In this document: in pieces, positions 1-7,102 of the stretch
How the letters are laid out: every line of letters starts with the position of its first letter
Numbering within the stretch: the stretch's first letter is position 1
Assembly (NCBI RefSeq): GCF_000721175.1
Contig: NZ_JOEZ01000012.1
Span: 124,001 to 188,000, forward strand
From: Streptomyces anulatus
GTDB lineage: Bacteria; Actinomycetota; Actinomycetes; Streptomycetales; Streptomycetaceae
DNA: 64,000 bases
Direction of reading: 5' to 3'
Notes under the pieces: generated by a model
Seen by the model: only the letters and a program-made list of their open reading frames with translations
Told to the model about the DNA's origin: nothing
The model's database searches: none
Translations under genes and position numbers: made by a program

Positions 1-107
1 CGGCGCTGCCGCGCGAGCCGCACGACCCGGCCGCCTTGGAGGCACTGGCGGAGCAGTGGGGCCTGGGCGGAGCACTTCAGCGACTGCTGACCGTCCTTCA
101 GCACTGA
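1..107 (+). CDS. C-terminal end of a protein, possibly a 5'-3' exonuclease
   Basis: Only the last 34 codons are inside the window, in the frame that starts at base 3 and stops with TGA at 105-107. The visible tail contains the segment AEQWGLGGALQRLLTVL. This resembles the C-terminal end of actinobacterial 5'-3' exonucleases (PolA-like), which usually finish with a similar WGLG-x-x-RLL helix. In Mycobacterium such a gene (Rv2090) lies near helY, as would be the case here. The assignment rests on a short tail, so treat it as a guess; that the frame is coding is more secure. Confidence 0.35.
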   Translation, partial: ALPREPHDPAALEALAEQWGLGGALQRLLTVLQH

Positions 108-115
108 GGTGCTAA

Positions 116-135
116 CTTACTTAGGTATACCTAAG
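116..135 (+). promoter_or_regulatory. Putative iron box (DmdR1/IdeR operator)
   Basis: A perfect 16-base palindrome CTTAGGTATACCTAAG occupies 120-135. Aligned with the actinobacterial iron box (TTAGGTTAGSCTAACCTAA) over 116-134 it keeps the central TTAGG and the whole right half ACCTAA. It lies 30-49 bases before the preferred GTG start of the siderophore-interacting protein. Iron-dependent repression by a DtxR-family regulator is inferred. Confidence 0.6.
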
Positions 136-164
136 TCTTCAGCATGCGAACCAGGGAGTACCTC

Positions 165-1016
165 GTGGCAGAGCGGCCGGCCCGGCAGGGACCCAAGGCC
201 CAGGGGGCGCAGGTCGTGCGCACCGAGCAGATCACCCCGCACATGGTGCGGGTGGTCCTCGGCGGCGAAGGGCTAGCGGACTTCACCCTCTCCGGCTTCA
301 CCGACCACTACATCAAGCTGTGCTTCGCACCCGAGGGCGCGGACTACGCCCACCCGTTCGACATGGCCGCCATCCGCGAGGAGTACCCACGCGAGCTGTG
401 GCCCACCACCCGTACGTACACGGTGCGTTCGTGGGACCCGGCCTCCCGGGAGATGGCCGTCGACTTCGTCGTGCACGGCGACGCGGGCCTCGCGGGACCG
501 TGGGCGCAGCGGGCCCGGGTGGGCGAGCAGGTGACCTTCCTCGGCCCCGGCGGCGGTTACGGTCCGAAGGCTTCGGCGGACTGGCACCTGCTGGTCGGCG
601 ACGAGAGCGCGCTCCCGGCGATCGCGGCGGCGCTGGAGCAGATGCCGTCGAGCGCACTGGTGCACGCCTTCGTGGAGGTGTCGGACGCCTCGGAGGAGCA
701 GAAGACCGAGGCGCCCGACGGGGTGGCCGTGACCTGGCTGCACCGCGGCGACCGGCCGGTCGGCGAGCTGCTGACCGCCGCTGTGAAGGGGCTGGACTTC
801 CCCGAGGGCGAGGTCCAGGCGTTCGTGCACGGGGAGGCGGGCTTCGTGAAGGAGATCCGCCGGTATCTGCGCGTGGAGCGGCAGATCCCGCTGGCCCAGC
901 TGTCGATCTCGGGCTACTGGCGCCTCGGCCAGAACGACGACGCCTGGCGCGCCGTGAAGCGCGAGTGGAACGAGCAGGTGGAGCGCGAGCAGGAGAACGG
1001 CACGGCCTCCGCGTAG
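165..1016 (+). CDS. Siderophore-interacting protein (FAD/NAD(P)H ferric-siderophore reductase)
   Basis: Predicted cytoplasmic flavin reductase that frees iron from imported ferric siderophores by reducing Fe(III). The N-terminal half is the FAD-binding barrel with the family signature RTEQITPHMVRVVLGG near the start and RTYTVRSWD around residue 90. The C-terminal half is the SIP NAD(P)H domain, ending in GYWRLGQNDDAW, the usual GYWR signature. The GTG at 165 is preferred because AGGGAG lies 6 bases upstream and the protein then begins like relatives (AERPARQGPK). The in-frame ATG at 144 has no ribosome site and crowds the iron box. Length 283 aa is normal. The upstream palindrome suggests iron regulation. 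Confidence 0.88.
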   Translation: MAERPARQGPKAQGAQVVRTEQITPHMVRVVLGGEGLADFTLSGFTDHYIKLCFAPEGADYAHPFDMAAIREEYPRELWPTTRTYTVRSWDPASREMAVDFVVHGDAGLAGPWAQRARVGEQVTFLGPGGGYGPKASADWHLLVGDESALPAIAAALEQMPSSALVHAFVEVSDASEEQKTEAPDGVAVTWLHRGDRPVGELLTAAVKGLDFPEGEVQAFVHGEAGFVKEIRRYLRVERQIPLAQLSISGYWRLGQNDDAWRAVKREWNEQVEREQENGTASA

Positions 1017-1125
1017 CCCGCCCCGACGACGGCCGCGCCCGGAACATGTACCCCGGGCCGGCCGGCGAGCGGACCATCGGACCCCGTCCACCGCAGTCGC
1101 GGCGGGCGGGGTCCGCGCGTCGGCG

Positions 1126-1860
1126 TCAGGCCTCCGGAGCGCCTCCCTCAGGCGGAGCCGGAGCCGCACGGCCGCCCGCCGCCCCTCCCGGGCCGTCCGC
1201 CCGGTCCGCCTCGGCCGGGCCGGAGAGGTGACGCCGGGACTCGAAGCGCCGGAAGGACACGTCGATGTGCGCCAGCCTCCGCAGCGCGCCGAACATCGCC
1301 TCACCGAGGACGGTCCCCACGACGACGCTCTCGACCAGGTCCTCGCGGGCCACCCGCCGCTGCACGTAGTCGAGGTCGGCGCGGGCGACCGGCTCGGCGG
1401 CGTCCGCGTAGACGTCCAGCAGGTCGGTGTATCCGCCGTGCCCGGCCCTGCGCAGCGCGGCGAGCACCTCCGCCAGTGATTCGGCGGCGGGGCTCTGGTC
1501 TTCGGCCTGCCAGCCGCGCCGCCGCAGCAGCTCGGCCACCTCCTCGCGCGCGTCCTCCAGTTCGGGACCCGCCTCCTCCTCGCCGGTCGGCGTGATGCCG
1601 TCCGCCGCGACGCCGAGCACCTTGTGCACCGGCTGGTCCGGATCGTCCATGGCTTCCAGGACCTCGCCGATGGCGGCGAGCGAGAGGCCGCCGACGTCCA
1701 GCAGCGCCCGGATGAGGCGCAGTCTGCGCTCGTGCCCGGGGCCGTAGTGCGCCTGGTTCGGGCTGGTCAACTCCCCTGCGGACAGGAGCCCTTCACGTAG
1801 GTAGTACTTGATCGTCGGTACCGGAACCCCGGACCTGCGACTCAATTCACCGATGCGCAC
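1126..1860 (-). CDS. MerR family transcriptional regulator
   Basis: The N-terminus (MRIGELSRRSGVPVPTIKYY) is a clear MerR winged helix-turn-helix. It is followed by the wing and dimerisation helix through about residue 85. The remaining residues form an effector region without the metal-binding cysteines of CueR/ZntR, so a metal sensor is unlikely. Residues 210-244 are Gly/Ala/Pro-rich and probably disordered. It is divergent from the membrane-protein operon at 1978. The 117-bp gap carries GATAG/CTATC inverted repeats that are the likely operator. The ligand is unknown. Confidence 0.85.
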   Translation of the reverse strand: MRIGELSRRSGVPVPTIKYYLREGLLSAGELTSPNQAHYGPGHERRLRLIRALLDVGGLSLAAIGEVLEAMDDPDQPVHKVLGVAADGITPTGEEEAGPELEDAREEVAELLRRRGWQAEDQSPAAESLAEVLAALRRAGHGGYTDLLDVYADAAEPVARADLDYVQRRVAREDLVESVVVGTVLGEAMFGALRRLAHIDVSFRRFESRRHLSGPAEADRADGPGGAAGGRAAPAPPEGGAPEA

Positions 1861-1905
1861 CGCGTGTTCGTCCTTCCGCCCTTGCCAGACACCGCATCCA
1901 TCATA

Positions 1906-1944
1906 GATAGTCCCCCTATCGGATAGCGGACAGCGCGGCTATCC
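1906..1944. promoter_or_regulatory. Probable MerR operator with four GATAG/CTATC half-sites
   Basis: Two inverted repeats lie next to each other in the divergent intergenic region. GATAG (1906-1910) pairs with CTATC (1916-1920), and GGATAG (1921-1926) pairs with CTATCC (1939-1944). MerR regulators bind such dyads between -35 and -10. The position between the regulator and the operon at 1978 supports local autoregulation plus control of the operon. Confidence 0.5.
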
Positions 1945-1977
1945 ATAACGCTCGGACAGCGTCTCAGGGGGTCCCTC

Positions 1978-2946
1978 ATGTCGTCATGGCGTTCCTGGCA
2001 TCGCCCATTAGTCGTCTTCTCCGCCGCGATGGCCGCTCTCGCCCTCGCCTCCGCCGTGGGTCTCGTGGTCGACGACCGGGTCCTGGTGGGCGCGCCGATC
2101 TGGGCGAAGCCGTTCAAGTTCGCCGTGTCCTTCGCCGCGTACTGCCTGACGCTGGCCTGGATGCTGACGCATCTCACGCGGGGGCGGCGGACCGGCCGGT
2201 GGGCGGGGCACGTCGTCGTGCTGACGAGCCTGGCCGAGATGGTGATCATCACCGTGCAGGTCGTCCGGGGGAAGCGCAGCCACTTCAATACCGCGACCGC
2301 CTTCGACTCGGCGCTGTGGGACGCGATGGGGATGACCATCGTCGTCCTGTGGGCGGCCACCCTGGTGATCGCCGTCCTGCTGCTGCGCACCCGCATCGCC
2401 GACCGGGCGACGGCCCTGGCCGTCCGGGGCGGCCTGCTGATCGCCATGGCCGGCGCGGCGCTCGGTTTCCTGATGACCCTGCCGAGCGAGGGCCAGCGGG
2501 CGGCCGGGAACCTCGGCACCGCCGACGTGATCGGCGCGCACTCCGTGGGGGTACCGGACGGCGGCCCGTCCATGGCCCTGACCGGCTGGTCGACGACCGG
2601 CGGCGATCTGCGGGCCCCGCACTTCGTGGGCATGCACGCCCTCCAGCTGATACCGCTCCTCCTCATCGCCCTGGTGCTGCTCGCGCCCCGTTTCGCCCCG
2701 TTGCGCGACGCCGGGATACGGCTGCGCCTCGTACGGGTCGCCGTCGGCGGTTACGCGGCGCTCGTCGCTCTCATCACCTGGCAGGCGCTCCGGGGCCAGC
2801 CGCTGATCCACCCGGACGCGGCCACGACGGCCGCCGCCGGAGCAATCCTCGCGGCGGTGGCGGGCGGCGTCCGGGCCGCGCTGCGCCCGACGGCCGCCGC
2901 CCGCCGGATCCGTACCGCTGCCGACGACAGGGAACCCGTGGCATGA
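1978..2946 (+). CDS. Multi-pass integral membrane protein of unknown function
   Basis: A 322-aa protein with about seven or eight hydrophobic segments, at roughly residues 12-30, 45-65, 75-95, 115-140, 150-165, 220-240, 255-270 and 280-298. Basic loops such as TRGRRTGRW lie between them. I do not recognise a named family; no catalytic or transport signature is visible. It is the first gene after the divergent MerR regulator. Its stop overlaps the next start by ATGA (2943-2946), so the ABA4-like frame downstream is translationally coupled. A role in membrane or oxidative stress is possible only by association with the MerR gene. Confidence 0.7.
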   Translation: MSSWRSWHRPLVVFSAAMAALALASAVGLVVDDRVLVGAPIWAKPFKFAVSFAAYCLTLAWMLTHLTRGRRTGRWAGHVVVLTSLAEMVIITVQVVRGKRSHFNTATAFDSALWDAMGMTIVVLWAATLVIAVLLLRTRIADRATALAVRGGLLIAMAGAALGFLMTLPSEGQRAAGNLGTADVIGAHSVGVPDGGPSMALTGWSTTGGDLRAPHFVGMHALQLIPLLLIALVLLAPRFAPLRDAGIRLRLVRVAVGGYAALVALITWQALRGQPLIHPDAATTAAAGAILAAVAGGVRAALRPTAAARRIRTAADDREPVA

Positions 2947-3378
2947 CCGGCGCGCTCTTCGAGATCACGTTCTGTCCGGCCGCCCCGTTCCGGCTGCTGA
3001 TGATCTTCGCCCCCACCTGGTCCGGCACCGCCCGCCTCGTCGCCTCACCGCTGACCGTGCTGCCGGCTCGCCGTCCACGTCGGCATGGCCGTCCCCGTGT
3101 TCCCGGAACTGTGGACGGCGGTGAGCAGTCCGGACATCGACACCTTCCGTGAGCTGACGGCGCCGGCCGACGGAGCGGGAGCGATCTGGGCGCAGGTGAC
3201 CGCCTGGGATCTCCTGCTCGGGCAGTGGATGTACCTCCGGATCCGGAAGCTGGGGCTCTCGCCGTGGCTGATGGTGCCGCTGCTGGTCCTGACGATCCTC
3301 CTGTCGCCGTTCGGGCCGCTGATCTTCCTCGCGGTCCGCGCCGTCCGGCTGCGGCGGCGCGAAACGCCCGCCGGCTGA
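2943..3378 (+). pseudogene. ABA4-like (DUF4281) membrane protein, frameshifted
   Basis: Two adjacent frames together spell one ABA4-like protein. The first starts at ATG 2943 (MTGALFEITFCPAAPFRLL) and runs in register to about 3060. The second carries the rest in another frame (LAVHVGMAVPVFPELW, then GAIWAQVTAWDLLLGQW), ending at 3378. The intact family is about 140-150 aa with four membrane helices. The break falls in the loop after helix 2, near CTGCCGGCTCG at 3060-3070, and appears to include a small deletion. Homologues in plants act in neoxanthin synthesis; the bacterial role is unknown. This could be a real mutation or a sequencing error. Confidence 0.75.
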
Positions 3379-3426
3379 ATCGCGCGTCCTCCCGGGGCCG
3401 GGTCTGGAAAGATCGCGCGGACCCGA

Positions 3427-3454
3427 CCAATCCGTACGGCCGTCCGCTCCGAAT
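3427..3454 (+). promoter_or_regulatory. SigK-type promoter of sigK (autoregulation)
   Basis: CCAATCC at 3427-3433, a 15-base spacer, then CCGAAT at 3449-3454. The recalled M. tuberculosis SigK consensus is CCATCC / CCGAAT. The -10 lies about 40 bases before the GTG of sigK. The same bipartite motif with the same spacer recurs twice at 11.8 kb. Confidence 0.75.
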
Positions 3455-3493
3455 CACTGCTGGAAGCGACGATCGTCCCGGGAGGAAACCCGC

Positions 3494-4078
3494 GTGAAGG
3501 AAGCCGTACACATCAGTGGGGTGCCCTCGCCCGGTCCTGATCTCCAGGAGCTCCTGGTGCGGGTCGCGCGGGGCGACCAGGACGCGTTCGCCGAGGTGTA
3601 CGACGCGGTGAGCGGGCCCGTGCTCGGCCTGGTGCGCAGCGTGCTCCGCGATCCGGCGCAGTCGGAGGAGGTGGCTCAGGAGGTGCTGGTGGAGGTGTGG
3701 CGGACCGCCCCCCGCTTCCAGGCCTCCCGGGGCAGCGCGATGAACTGGGTGCTGACCCTGGCCCACCACCGGGCCGTCGACCGGGTGCGCTCGGCCGAGG
3801 CCGCTGCCGCCCGGGAACACAAGGCGGCGCTGCTGGACCGGACGCCCGCCTTCGACGAGGTGTCCGAACAGGTCGAGACCCGGTTGGAGAGAGAACAGGT
3901 TCGGCGCTGTATGCGCACCCTGTCCGAGCTGCAACGGGAGTCGGTGACGCTGGCCTACTACCGGGGCCTGACCTACCGTGAGGTGTCCGAACTCCTCGCC
4001 GTACCGCTGGGCACCATCAAGACACGACTCCGCGACGGCCTCATCCGGCTGCGCGACTGCCTGGGGGTGAGCGCATGA
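3494..4078 (+). CDS. sigK: ECF RNA polymerase sigma factor SigK (ECF19 type)
   Basis: A 194-aa ECF sigma factor. Region 2 spans roughly residues 20-90 (DQDAFAEVYDAV, then SEEVAQEVLVEVWRTAPRF). Region 4 spans residues 135-190 (LSELQRESVTLAYYRGLTYREVS, ending in a GTIKTRLRDGL recognition helix). There is no extra C-terminal domain. The GTG start has GGAGGAAA 7 bases upstream. It overlaps its anti-sigma gene by ATGA, the classic sigK-rskA arrangement. Its own promoter carries a SigK-type motif, implying positive autoregulation. The photolyase and the divergent lipid-modification operon nearby are likely targets. Confidence 0.9.
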   Translation: MKEAVHISGVPSPGPDLQELLVRVARGDQDAFAEVYDAVSGPVLGLVRSVLRDPAQSEEVAQEVLVEVWRTAPRFQASRGSAMNWVLTLAHHRAVDRVRSAEAAAAREHKAALLDRTPAFDEVSEQVETRLEREQVRRCMRTLSELQRESVTLAYYRGLTYREVSELLAVPLGTIKTRLRDGLIRLRDCLGVSA

Positions 4079-4827
4079 GCACGGCCGAGCTGCACACGCT
4101 GACCGGGGCCTATGCCCTGCATGCGCTGACCGAGTCCGAACGGCAGGCGTTCGAGCGGCATCTGGAGGACTGCGAGGCCTGCGCCCAGGAGGTGCGGGAG
4201 TTGTCGGCCACCGCCGCCCGGCTCGGCCTCGCCGTCGCCGAGACCCCTCCGCGCGAGCTGCGCGAGAGGGTACTGCGGGAGATCACGACCGTACGCCAGG
4301 AGGCTCCGGCGCCCGGCAGACGGGAGCGGACCGGCGGGGGCGGACGCACCGGCCGGTGGTACACCTACGCGCTCGCCGCCTGCATCGCCGCGGCTGCCGC
4401 GTTCGGCGGGGTCGCGGTCTGGCAGAACCAGGTGGCGCGGGACGCGCGGCAGGAGGCGGATCAGGCGCAGCGGCAGAACGAGCAGCTGGCCCAGGTCCTC
4501 TCGGCCCCGGACGCGAAGACCACGTCGAGTGCGCTGACCGGCGGCGCGCACGGCACCGTCGTCGTCTCGCAGAGCCAGAACCGTGCGGTGTTCGTGGCCT
4601 CGGGGATGGAACGGCCGCCGAGCGGCAAGGTCTACCAGATCTGGTTCAACGACGAGGGCACGATGCGCTCGGCCGGTCTGATGGACCCGACGGCGAGCGA
4701 CGACGCGGTCCTGCTGGACGGGCCGGTGGACCGGGCGTCCGGGATGGGCATCACGGTCGAGCCGGCCGGCGGGTCCGCCGAGCCGACCTCGTCGCCGGTG
4801 GCGCTGATGGACTTCCCCGCCGCCTGA
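4075..4827 (+). CDS. rskA: Anti-sigma factor RskA, membrane-bound regulator of SigK
   Basis: A 250-aa one-pass membrane anti-sigma factor. The N-terminal cytoplasmic ZAS-like domain has the H-x3-C-x2-C motif at His29, Cys33 and Cys36 (HLEDCEAC). A single membrane segment lies at about residues 96-116. The C-terminal extracytoplasmic half (from about 150) is the RskA domain, with the signature KVYQIWFNDEG. In mycobacteria RskA is cut by intramembrane proteolysis to free SigK. The retained zinc motif suggests a possible redox-sensitive hold on the sigma factor, which is inference. The start overlaps the sigK stop by 4 bases, so the pair is co-translated. Confidence 0.9.
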   Translation: MSTAELHTLTGAYALHALTESERQAFERHLEDCEACAQEVRELSATAARLGLAVAETPPRELRERVLREITTVRQEAPAPGRRERTGGGGRTGRWYTYALAACIAAAAAFGGVAVWQNQVARDARQEADQAQRQNEQLAQVLSAPDAKTTSSALTGGAHGTVVVSQSQNRAVFVASGMERPPSGKVYQIWFNDEGTMRSAGLMDPTASDDAVLLDGPVDRASGMGITVEPAGGSAEPTSSPVALMDFPAA

Positions 4828-4865
4828 CCGATCGCCCACGAACCCTGCAAGGGAGCGCCCGTTCC

Positions 4866-6233
4866 ATGAGTGTCGCGGTGGTGCTGTTCACTTCCGATCT
4901 ACGAGTCCACGACAACCCGGTGCTGCGTGGGGCCCTGCGGGACGCGGACGAGGTCGTCCCGTTGTTCGTGCGGGACGACGCCGTCCACCGCGCCGGGTTC
5001 GACGCGCCCAACCGGCTCGCGTTCCTCGCCGACTGCCTGGCCTCCCTGGACGCCGGACTGCGCCGCCGGGGCGGCCGGCTGGTCGTCCGCCGGGGCGAGG
5101 TGGCCGCCGAGGTGAAGCGGGTGGCCGAGGAGACCGGGGCGGCCTCGGTGCACGTCGCCGCCGGGGTCAGCCGGTACGCGGCGCGGCGCGAGGAGCGGAT
5201 CCGGGAGGCCCTGGCGGGCACCGGCTGCGAACTGCGCATCCATGACGCGGTGGTCACCGCGCTCGCTCCGGGCCGAGTGGTCCCGACGGGTGGCAAGGAC
5301 CACTTCGCGGTGTTCACCCCGTACTTCCGCCGTTGGGAGGCGGAGGGAGTACGGGGCACACTGACGGCTCCGCGTACGGTCCGGGTGCCGGACGGCGTGG
5401 CGGGCGACCCGCTCCCGGACCGGGACACGGTCAAGGACCTCTCCCCCGGACTGGCCCGGGGCGGCGAGGACGCGGGCCGCAAGCTGGTGACGTCCTGGCT
5501 GAACGGGCCGATGGCCGACTACGAGGACGGCCACGACGACCTGGCCGGCGACGCCACCTCCCGGCTCTCCCCCCACCTCCACTTCGGCACGGTCTCCGCC
5601 GCCGAACTGGCCAACCGCGCACGGGAGAAGGGCGGGCCCGGCGGCGAGGCGTTCGTACGGCAGCTCGCCTGGCGCGACTTCCACCACCAGGTCCTCGCCG
5701 CCCGCCCCGACGCCTCCTGGTCCGACTACCGGCCGCGCCACGACCGCTGGCGCTCCGACGAGGACGAGATCGACGCCTGGCGGACCGGGCGGACGGGTTA
5801 TCCGCTGGTGGACGCGGCGATGCGGCAGCTCGCGCACGAGGGCTGGATGCACAACCGGGGCCGGATGCTGGCCGCGAGCTTCCTCACCAAGACGCTGTAC
5901 GTGGACTGGCGGGTGGGCGCCCGGCACTTCCTGGACCTGCTGGTCGACGGCGACCTGGCGAACAACCAGCTCAACTGGCAGTGGGTGGCGGGCACCGGCA
6001 CGGACACCCGGCCCAACCGGGTGCTCAACCCGGTGATCCAGGGCAGACGCTTCGATCCGCGCGGCGACTACGTACGGCGCTGGGTGCCGGAGCTGGCGGA
6101 GCTGGCGGGGGCCGCGATCCACGAGCCCTGGAAGCTTCAGGGCCTGGACCGGGCGGCCCTGGACTACCCGGAGCCGGTGGTGGACCTGGCCGAGGCCCGG
6201 TCCCGCTTCGAACGCGCCCGCGGTCTGGACTGA
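4866..6233 (+). CDS. phr: Deoxyribodipyrimidine photolyase (class I CPD photolyase)
   Basis: A 455-aa light-dependent repair enzyme for cyclobutane pyrimidine dimers. The N-terminal Rossmann antenna domain covers residues 1-130 (AVVLFTSDLRVHDNPVL). The C-terminal FAD domain holds the hallmark stretches RLSPHLHFG, ETGYPLVDA-like TGYPLVDAAMRQL, GWMHNRGRMLAASFL and NNQLNWQWVAGTGTD. The spacing and length fit class I photolyases rather than (6-4) enzymes, although cryptochrome-like function cannot be excluded. It follows rskA by 38 bases on the same strand, so it is probably read from the SigK promoter. That would link photorepair to the sigma factor. Confidence 0.92.
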   Translation: MSVAVVLFTSDLRVHDNPVLRGALRDADEVVPLFVRDDAVHRAGFDAPNRLAFLADCLASLDAGLRRRGGRLVVRRGEVAAEVKRVAEETGAASVHVAAGVSRYAARREERIREALAGTGCELRIHDAVVTALAPGRVVPTGGKDHFAVFTPYFRRWEAEGVRGTLTAPRTVRVPDGVAGDPLPDRDTVKDLSPGLARGGEDAGRKLVTSWLNGPMADYEDGHDDLAGDATSRLSPHLHFGTVSAAELANRAREKGGPGGEAFVRQLAWRDFHHQVLAARPDASWSDYRPRHDRWRSDEDEIDAWRTGRTGYPLVDAAMRQLAHEGWMHNRGRMLAASFLTKTLYVDWRVGARHFLDLLVDGDLANNQLNWQWVAGTGTDTRPNRVLNPVIQGRRFDPRGDYVRRWVPELAELAGAAIHEPWKLQGLDRAALDYPEPVVDLAEARSRFERARGLD

Positions 6234-6256
6234 CCGGACGACGGCATGGCACGGCA

Positions 6257-6286
6257 GGGCCCGTCCCGTGGCTGCGGAACGGGCCC
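6257..6286. terminator. Bidirectional terminator between convergent phr and DUF1295 gene
   Basis: GGGCCCGT (6257-6264) pairs perfectly with ACGGGCCC (6279-6286) around a 14-base loop, between two converging genes. No T-tract, as usual in Streptomyces. Confidence 0.6.
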
Positions 6287-6298
6287 GTGTCGATGTGC

Positions 6299-7102
6299 TC
6301 AGCTCCTGCGCGGCGGCCGGGGGAAGAAGCCGCTCGTCCGCGCGACGTACGCGTCGAACCCGGGCCGGTCGGCCATATGACGCTCCAGCAGGGCAGCGCC
6401 GCTGCCCTTGGTCAGCAGGAAGCTCATCACCAGCGGGGCGACGACGGTGGCGGCAGCGGCGGCCGGGGCCTGACAGACGAAGAGGAACAGGCCCCACCAG
6501 ACGCAGAAGTCGCCGAAGTAGTTCGGATGACGGGTCCAGGACCACAGCCCCCGGTCCATGATCTTCCCCTGGTTGGCGGGGTCGGCCTTGAACCGGGCCA
6601 GCTGTGCGTCGCCGATCGCCTCGAAGGCGAGGCCGACCGCCCACAGGAGCGCCCCCGCCCAGGCCCACCAGGCCAGCGGCGCGGTGAGGTACTGCGCGGC
6701 CTGCACCGGGAGCGAGACGAGCCAGACCAGCGCGCCCTGGAGCAGGTACACCTTGCGCAGGGCGTACAGGTGCGGGTTGCCGGGGGCCTTGGCCAGCATC
6801 TTCGCGTAGCGCGGGTCCTCGCCGTGCCCCCGGCCGCGCCGCCCGATGTGAACGGCGAGGCGCAGCCCCCAGATCACGGTCAGCGCGGTCACCAGGAGCC
6901 GGCGGCCGTCGTCGCCCGCGCCCGCCGAGAGGCCGTAGGAGACCAGGGCCACGGCGGCGAACCCGACGCCCCAGGCGATGTCGACGATCCGGTGCACGCC
7001 CTTGTTCAGGGCGACGGCGAAGGTGACGAGCATGACGCCGAGGGCGGCGACGGCCGCGCCCGCGAGCCCGTTCGCGAACGCCGGCCAGGCGAAGCCGCTC
7101 AC
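6299..7102 (-). CDS. DUF1295 membrane protein (steroid 5-alpha-reductase-like)
   Basis: A 267-aa multi-pass membrane protein of the DUF1295 family, related to steroid 5-alpha-reductases and isoprenylcysteine methyltransferases. Family marks are NKGVHRIVDIAWGVGFA near the N-terminus and the C-terminal GLWSWTRHPNYFGDFCVWWGL, which contains the conserved RHPNY-x-G. The GTG start at 7102 overlaps the upstream methyltransferase stop by GTGA and has GGAGGA before it; the longer upstream reading is rejected. It is the last gene of the five-gene leftward operon. The mycobacterial counterpart Rv0446c also sits beside sigK. A role in reducing or modifying lipid chains is inferred. Confidence 0.82.
   Translation of the reverse strand: MSGFAWPAFANGLAGAAVAALGVMLVTFAVALNKGVHRIVDIAWGVGFAAVALVSYGLSAGAGDDGRRLLVTALTVIWGLRLAVHIGRRGRGHGEDPRYAKMLAKAPGNPHLYALRKVYLLQGALVWLVSLPVQAAQYLTAPLAWWAWAGALLWAVGLAFEAIGDAQLARFKADPANQGKIMDRGLWSWTRHPNYFGDFCVWWGLFLFVCQAPAAAAATVVAPLVMSFLLTKGSGAALLERHMADRPGFDAYVARTSGFFPRPPRRS

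Noticed and set aside
144..164. ATG 144 as start of the siderophore-interacting protein
   Set aside because: It has no ribosome site and lies 8 bases after the iron-box palindrome; GTG 165 has a good site and gives the family's usual N-terminus.
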